From assembly GCA_021847425.1 (NCBI GenBank), contig JAJZRF010000019.1, positions 1 through 45,974 on the forward strand: a stretch of 45,974 nucleotides of DNA. The letters are read 5' to 3'. The DNA comes from Deltaproteobacteria bacterium. GTDB lineage: Bacteria; Desulfobacterota; Desulfobulbia; Desulfobulbales; Desulfurivibrionaceae. Positions 42,593 to 45,974 of the stretch are shown here, one piece after another; the stretch's first letter is position 1; each line of letters opens with the position of its first letter. Below the pieces are notes generated by a model. It was not told where the DNA came from. It worked only from the letters and a program-made list of their open reading frames with translations, and made no database searches. The translations under genes and the position numbers were made by a program.

Positions 42593-43498
42593 ATGGGGAC
42601 TGCACGTTTTCTGCTGCCCGTTGTCTGGTGCTGTCTGGTCAGCGCGGCGGTTCCGGGCAGTGCCTGGGGCGGGCTTCAGACTGATCCGCCTTTCGGGCCG
42701 CAGCGGGGAATTGCCTTCGCTGTAGCGCAAACGTCCACCCCGGAGGTATGGCATCCGGGATCGGTGTCGTTGCCGCTGGTGGGGAAGGTTTCCCTTGCCG
42801 AGCTCTCGCTGCCCGTCATGGCTGTTATCCTCGGCCTTGCCGACGGCTTCAACCCCTGCGCCATGTGGGCACTGGTCTATCTCTTGTCCCTGGTGATTTC
42901 CCTGGGGGACCGTAAAAAAATCTGGATTCTGGTGGGCTCTTTCGTTCTCGCCTCGGGGGTGCTTTATTTTCTCTTCATGACCGCCTGGCTCAATGTCTTT
43001 CTTCTCATCGGCTACCTCAGGCCGGTGACCATTGCCATCGGCTGCACCGCCCTGGTGGTCGGGGTGCTGGACCTGCGCTCCTTTGTCATTACCAGGGGCG
43101 CGCCGGCCTGCAGGGTGGGCAACGCGAAATTCAAGCAGCGGACCATGGGCCGGATGGAGCGGCTCGTTGCCGCGCCGGTTTCCCTGGCCTCCCTTTTAGG
43201 CGTCATCGCCCTGGCCTTCACGGTGAACACCATCGAATTCGCCTGCTCGGCCGGACTGCCCGCCGTGTTCACCCACACCCTCGCCCTGCGTCAGCTCTCG
43301 ACCTCGCAGTACTACGGCTATATCCTGCTCTACGACCTCTTTTTCATGCTCGATGATCTGATCATCTTCAGTCTGGCCGCCTTTGCCTGTGAGGCCACCA
43401 TCGGCAAGGGGTATGACCGCTACGGCAAGCTGGCTGGCGGGCTGGTGCTGGTGGGGCTGGGACTGGTCATGCTCTTTGCCCCGGAGCTGTTGCGGTAA
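42593..43498 (+). CDS. CcdA/DsbD-like polytopic membrane protein
   Basis: A 301-aa membrane protein. It has an N-terminal signal-like helix, a short extracytoplasmic segment (about 25-75), then six helices. The helix motifs LADGFNPCAMW and EFACSAGLP place one Cys each in two half-repeats, the layout of CcdA/DsbD transmembrane domains that carry electrons from thioredoxin across the membrane. No thioredoxin-like domain is fused. Regulation by the adjacent TetR is plausible. The ATG at 42593 has GGAGGG 6 bases upstream and is preferred over ATG 42566. Confidence 0.8.
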   Translation: MGTARFLLPVVWCCLVSAAVPGSAWGGLQTDPPFGPQRGIAFAVAQTSTPEVWHPGSVSLPLVGKVSLAELSLPVMAVILGLADGFNPCAMWALVYLLSLVISLGDRKKIWILVGSFVLASGVLYFLFMTAWLNVFLLIGYLRPVTIAIGCTALVVGVLDLRSFVITRGAPACRVGNAKFKQRTMGRMERLVAAPVSLASLLGVIALAFTVNTIEFACSAGLPAVFTHTLALRQLSTSQYYGYILLYDLFFMLDDLIIFSLAAFACEATIGKGYDRYGKLAGGLVLVGLGLVMLFAPELLR

Positions 43499-43983
43499 GG
43501 GAAGTTTTTTTATCCGGGCCGGTATTTTTTTGGTATTGGGTTGTCAGGCAGGTGGTGGTATCGTGGGCAGTGGTCCGTGGAAAGGGAATTGGTGTCGGTG
43601 GATGACGTTTCTCCACCCCCGTCGCGAAAGATCGTCTGCCGGATAAGGCATTGCGGCTGTTGAATGAGAACCACCGGCTTTTTCGCAGAATGAGAGGTAA
43701 TTGGATATCCGGCGGAGGAAATAGGGCAGCTGTTTTTTCTAGACAATCTGCCTAGTAACAAGATACGCTTTGCAGTCATGTGGCGTGGTCATGGATAATG
43801 CTCCTGCGAGATTATCTAGTGCTAGATAATAATAAGTATTTATTCTTATCCGTCTACTGTTGCGAGATAACAATAAACCAAGCTACATTTTCTTGCAAGA
43901 CAGGGTCGTCATGCGGGCGACCGGGCCACAAAATGTAGCGCTAGATAATAATATAGTTAAGCAACAAAACTTTGGAGGTTTTG
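43499..43983. other. AT-rich gene-free stretch with repeats, left border of the cassette array
   Basis: About 485 bases with no supported gene; no integrase or integrase remnant was seen on either strand. From about 43730 the sequence is AT-rich. It contains four CTAGAYAAT motifs (43739-43747, 43811-43819 reversed, 43822-43830, 43941-43949). It also holds the 14-base direct repeat GCTAGATAATAATA at 43821-43834 and 43940-43953, and the inverted repeat GCTACATTTT/AAAATGTAGC at 43882-43891 and 43930-43939. It ends in GTTAAGC (43955-43961), which fits the GTTRRRY core of integron recombination sites. It could be an attI-like or divergent attC site. Confidence 0.5.
43811..43830. repeat. Perfect palindrome ATTATCTAG-TG-CTAGATAAT
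   Basis: Nine-base arms at 43811-43819 and 43822-43830 with a two-base spacer. The half-site recurs at 43739-43747 and 43941-43949. It is probably a protein-binding site (operator or recombinase site). Confidence 0.6.
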
Positions 43984-44751
43984 ATGTTATCAGGCAAGCG
44001 AGCGATAGTTACGGGTGGCAGCGATGGTATTGGCTTGGGAATTGCCAAGGCATTTGCGCAAAATGGCGCCAGCGTGTTACTTGTCGCCAGAGACGAAGGG
44101 AAGCTCCGGGAGTCAGCAGCAGCTCTTTCGTTATTTGGTGTGGAAGTCAAGGTCGTGTCGGCAGACTTGTCGGATCCGGTGGCGGTTAGAAAAACTGCAC
44201 AAAATATTCTCAGTATCTGGCCGGAGTTTGATGTTCTGGTCAATAACGCTGGTATAGCGCGGTTTACTCCATTCGTTGAGACAGACGAGGCGGATTTGGA
44301 TTTGCACCTGAACCTGAATATAAAAGCGCCTTACATCCTGACGCAACAACTGTTTGGTGCTCTTGCAGCCAGGAAAGGGGTAGTGATAAACATCTCGTCC
44401 TATTTTTCGCATCGGATGTTGCCAGGAAGACCATCGACGGCGTACTCGCTGACCAAGGGAGCAATTGACGCTTTCACGAAAGCACTTGCTTATGAAGCGG
44501 GTTCACAGGGAGTGCGGGTAAATGCAATCGCACCAGGAACCGTGAATACACCATTGGTGCAGGCGAACATTGACAGGCTTACTGAAGAAGGCAAGACAAA
44601 GTTCGCCGAAATGATCAAGACCATTTACCCTCTTGGCCGTATCGGCGAACCCGCTGACGTTTCAGGGGCTGCCGTGTTTCTCGTATCAGAACAAGCTCGT
44701 TGGATTACCGGAGCGATCTTGGCCGTTGATGGCGGATTGACCACAAACTGA
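43984..44751 (+). CDS. Short-chain dehydrogenase/reductase (cassette 1)
   Basis: Classical SDR oxidoreductase of 255 aa with Rossmann motif TGGSDGIG (about residues 10-17), NNAG, catalytic Ser in NISSY and the YxxxK pair in YSLTKGAID. The C-terminal GAILAVDGG is typical of the 3-oxoacyl-ACP-reductase-like group. The substrate cannot be told. GGAGG lies 5 bases before ATG 43984; the TTG at 43972 is less likely. Codon and base use is more AT-rich than that of chromosomal genes upstream. It is the cargo of the first integron cassette, ending just before an attC site. Confidence 0.88.
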   Translation: MLSGKRAIVTGGSDGIGLGIAKAFAQNGASVLLVARDEGKLRESAAALSLFGVEVKVVSADLSDPVAVRKTAQNILSIWPEFDVLVNNAGIARFTPFVETDEADLDLHLNLNIKAPYILTQQLFGALAARKGVVINISSYFSHRMLPGRPSTAYSLTKGAIDAFTKALAYEAGSQGVRVNAIAPGTVNTPLVQANIDRLTEEGKTKFAEMIKTIYPLGRIGEPADVSGAAVFLVSEQARWITGAILAVDGGLTTN

Positions 44752-44754
44752 AAT

Positions 44755-44835
44755 GCCTAACAACACCATCAACTCGGACAGCCAAAAGCGCCGCTTTGCT
44801 CTGCTTTTGGCCGCCGGTTATGGTGAACGTTGGGT
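44755..44835 (+). other. attC recombination site of cassette 1 (81 bp)
   Basis: It begins with GCCTAAC (44755-44761, fits RYYYAAC) and ends with GTTGGGT (44829-44835, fits GTTRRRY). The arms fold on each other: CACCAT and GCCAAAAGC on the left match ATGGTG and GCTTTTGGC on the right, with a few unpaired bases between, as in folded attC sites. It starts 3 bases after the SDR stop. Integrases cut between G and TT of the right core (44829/44830). Confidence 0.88.
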
Positions 44836-44854
44836 GTCATAGGCTACTAACGAG

Positions 44855-45646
44855 ATGGTTGATTTAAAGCGTTCTCAAATACGGGCAATTGAGGAAGCCA
44901 TGGCCTATCCTAATGGCTTTGGCTATGTGTTAGATTTTTCCGACAGAACAATGGATGAATTTTTTGAAGATGAGTTCGGAATTGAAATCTACGCCAAAGA
45001 GAACCGAGTTCATGGTAGTTCTAAGCGCAATTGCTTAACAACGTTCCTTGGTCGTACAGATCAGAATACCGCTTTAAAAGTGTTGCGTACGTTGTGGGAA
45101 CGGCGTGAAGGACTTCTTGAAGCACACCCTAATTCTGATAGTACTCAGGATGCGCGAGCCAAATCCGTGCCTTTTCAGAAGGTTATAGAACAACTTCAGA
45201 ATGAACCGACCTTGCTTACATCAGCCGGGGTTGAACAGTTTGCGAGCGACCGCACACTTGAAGAATTGGTTGCGGATATCCAAAGATCCCTGGATGCAAA
45301 CAAGCCGGAAGTAGCAATTGACCACTTGCATACCTATTGTGTTAAGAAATTCAGTCAGTTGCTTGAAACTCGGGGTATAAAGTGTGATCAAGACGAACCG
45401 CTCCATTCAAGATTTGGAAAATACAGAAAGTGCTTAGAAAGTGAGCAAAATTTACATGAGTTCACAAGCCGAGCCATGAAATCGTTTATAAGCCTATTGG
45501 AAAGCTTCAACGATATAAGAAATAATCGCTCCCTTGCGCACGATAACGAGATCCTTGAACCTGTTGAAGCTAGATTTATTTTTAGCTGTATCAGTGCAAT
45601 GTTAGTTATGCTTCGTGCACTGGAATCAGCTCGCTATGGAAAATAG
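44855..45646 (+). CDS. Abortive-infection-like protein with HEPN-type motif (cassette 2)
   Basis: A 263-aa protein with no membrane segment. Residues 1-90 (GYVLDFSDRTMDEFFEDEFG ... SSKRNCLTTFLG) resemble the N-terminal module of AbiJ-like proteins. The C-terminal half looks like an Abi_C/HEPN domain: helices ending in FNDIRNNRSLAHDNEIL, with an R-N-x5-H arrangement typical of HEPN RNases, followed by a final helix. HEPN toxins cut RNA in phage-defence and toxin-antitoxin systems, so a solo defence gene is likely. No antitoxin is visible. The ribosome site is weak. It starts 26 bases after the attC core and ends 8 bases before the next attC. Confidence 0.72.
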   Translation: MVDLKRSQIRAIEEAMAYPNGFGYVLDFSDRTMDEFFEDEFGIEIYAKENRVHGSSKRNCLTTFLGRTDQNTALKVLRTLWERREGLLEAHPNSDSTQDARAKSVPFQKVIEQLQNEPTLLTSAGVEQFASDRTLEELVADIQRSLDANKPEVAIDHLHTYCVKKFSQLLETRGIKCDQDEPLHSRFGKYRKCLESEQNLHEFTSRAMKSFISLLESFNDIRNNRSLAHDNEILEPVEARFIFSCISAMLVMLRALESARYGK

Positions 45647-45653
45647 AACTGGC

Positions 45654-45714
45654 ACCCAACCTGTCGCTGGTGTGGGACGGCGAGGAACAGCCGCCCCACA
45701 GCTTGGCGTTGGGC
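45654..45714 (+). other. attC recombination site of cassette 2 (61 bp)
   Basis: It begins with ACCCAAC (45654-45660, RYYYAAC) and ends with GTTGGGC (45708-45714, GTTRRRY); the outer cores pair with each other. Inside, GCTGGTGTGGGACGGC (45666-45681) pairs with GCCGCCCCACAGC (45690-45702) apart from extra bases, leaving a small loop GAGGAACA. The short hairpin type suits attC sites of about 60 bp. It lies 8 bases after the Abi-like stop. Confidence 0.87.
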
Positions 45715-45740
45715 AACAAACTACAAGTTGAACCATTACT

Positions 45741-45851
45741 ATGACAACTGAGTTAATTTTCATGAAAACTCACGCACTGATTAATAGATATTTAAAAAAT
45801 GGAAAGTCGCGACCTGAGATTTTTGAGGGTGGAATTCCGGGGACAGGATAG
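45741..45851 (+). pseudogene. Possible start of a third cassette gene, cut short
   Basis: ATG 45741 to TAG 45851 gives 36 residues (MTTELIFMKTHALINRY...) beginning 33 bases after the second attC core, the spacing seen for the other cassette genes. It stops inside a GGAATTCCGGGGACAG sequence that looks like an inserted repeat. The product is unrecognisable and may be a fragment or a chance frame. Confidence 0.3.
45831..45846. repeat. RAYT/REP-associated border motif
   Basis: GGAATTCCGGGGACAG. AATTCCGGGGACAG-type sequences commonly flank REP-associated tyrosine transposase (Y1_Tnp) genes in proteobacteria; the match is from memory. The remaining sequence to the window end is consistent with the border of such an element, but the transposase itself is not in view. 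Confidence 0.4.
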
Positions 45852-45915
45852 AATGGCGCTAGTTTAAGCGATTTCAGCATGATTTTTGCGTCTCTGAGTC
45901 TCTCACATTTTATGC

Positions 45916-45974
45916 TTAGGCGATATTAGCCGCTGGTAGTTTTTTCTTGCCGCCGATTGTGTTGAGGGGCACTT
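45916..45974 (-). CDS. Possible C-terminus of a minus-strand gene running off the window
   Basis: An open minus-strand frame enters from the right edge and ends with TAA (complement of 45916-45918), giving VPLNTIGGKKKLPAANIA. It might be the end of a transposase gene given the border motif at 45831-45846, but 19 codons cannot identify it. Confidence 0.25.
   Translation of the reverse strand, partial: VPLNTIGGKKKLPAANIA

Larger units (their letters stand above)
43955..45714 (+). mobile_element. Integron cassette array without visible integrase (CALIN-like)
   Basis: Two gene cassettes in the same orientation, each an open frame closely followed by an attC site, with cassette boundaries at GTTAAGC (43955), GTTGGGT (44829) and GTTGGGC (45708). 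Start codons lie 26-33 bases after each boundary and spacers are minimal, as expected of cassettes. Base composition is lower in GC than the flanking chromosome by eye. No integrase gene is visible, so mobilisation would need an integrase elsewhere in the genome. The left boundary is the least certain. Confidence 0.8.

Noticed and set aside
43510..43779. 89-codon minus-strand frame left of the cassette array, considered as an integrase remnant
   Set aside because: None of the tyrosine-recombinase boxes (Arg, His-x-x-Arg, Tyr) or the IntI-specific region is visible.
1..45974. CRISPR arrays, rRNA genes and prophage
   Set aside because: No regularly spaced identical repeats, no rRNA-like sequence and no phage structural or lysis genes were seen.

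Overview
This window looks like a chromosomal segment of a fairly GC-rich Gram-negative bacterium. The best guess is the Desulfobacterota (a Desulfobulbales-like sulfur or sulfate metaboliser), but this rests on gene content alone and no marker fixes the taxon. Supporting signs are LptF/LptG lipopolysaccharide exporters, lipid A and Kdo aminosugar genes, a RACo-type ASKHA ATPase, a 2-hydroxyacyl-CoA dehydratase-activase-like protein, a c-type-haem DUF3365 sensor, a two-subunit pyruvate carboxylase and an MglA/roadblock module.

Layout. Positions 1-266 hold the 5' part of a tRNA-Cys on the minus strand with a well-formed promoter. 267-2063 encode RNase III and a radical SAM protein. 2583-6301 (minus) is an operon lptF, lptG, an unknown Cys-containing protein and a BcrAD/BadFG-type ATPase. 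6505-8094 encodes a RACo-like protein lacking the usual [2Fe-2S] domain. 8151-11872 is a compact four-gene operon (ArnT-like GT39, ArnC-like GT2, GtrA, YdjC/NaxD-like deacetylase) that reads as an aminosugar lipid A (or other envelope glycan) modification pathway. 11965-15680 holds a DHH phosphoesterase and two overlapping GlgC-like genes, one with a degenerate active-site motif. 15838-20976 (minus) carries an HDOD protein, a PAS protein, a PAS-LuxR regulator and trpBA.

21430-28267 is a co-directional block of roadblock protein, MglA GTPase, a 480-aa unknown, a PilB/GspE-type ATPase, a response regulator with a roadblock-like tail and another roadblock protein. It is a candidate polarity/type IV pilus control module. 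28341-31563 (minus) holds a histidine kinase, a haem DUF3365-HAMP protein and an OmpA/TPR protein. 31577-33244 encodes a HIT/GalT-like protein. 33507-36961 encodes pyruvate carboxylase subunits A and B. 37026-38525 (minus) holds a CBM48 protein, a DUF296 protein and DarP. 38777-41242 is a pair strongly resembling KdnB/KdnA (8-amino-Kdo synthesis). 41330-43498 holds a DUF1566 lipoprotein, a TetR regulator and a divergent CcdA/DsbD-like membrane protein.

The right end differs from the rest. From about 43730 the DNA becomes more AT-rich and contains two integron gene cassettes, each with its own attC site (44755-44835 and 45654-45714): a short-chain dehydrogenase and an abortive-infection-like protein. 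No integrase is visible, so within the window this is a cluster of attC sites lacking an integrase (CALIN). A third cassette seems to begin at 45709 and to be interrupted by REP/RAYT-like sequence. This array, the MglA/roadblock/PilB block and the two envelope aminosugar loci are the parts most worth following up.
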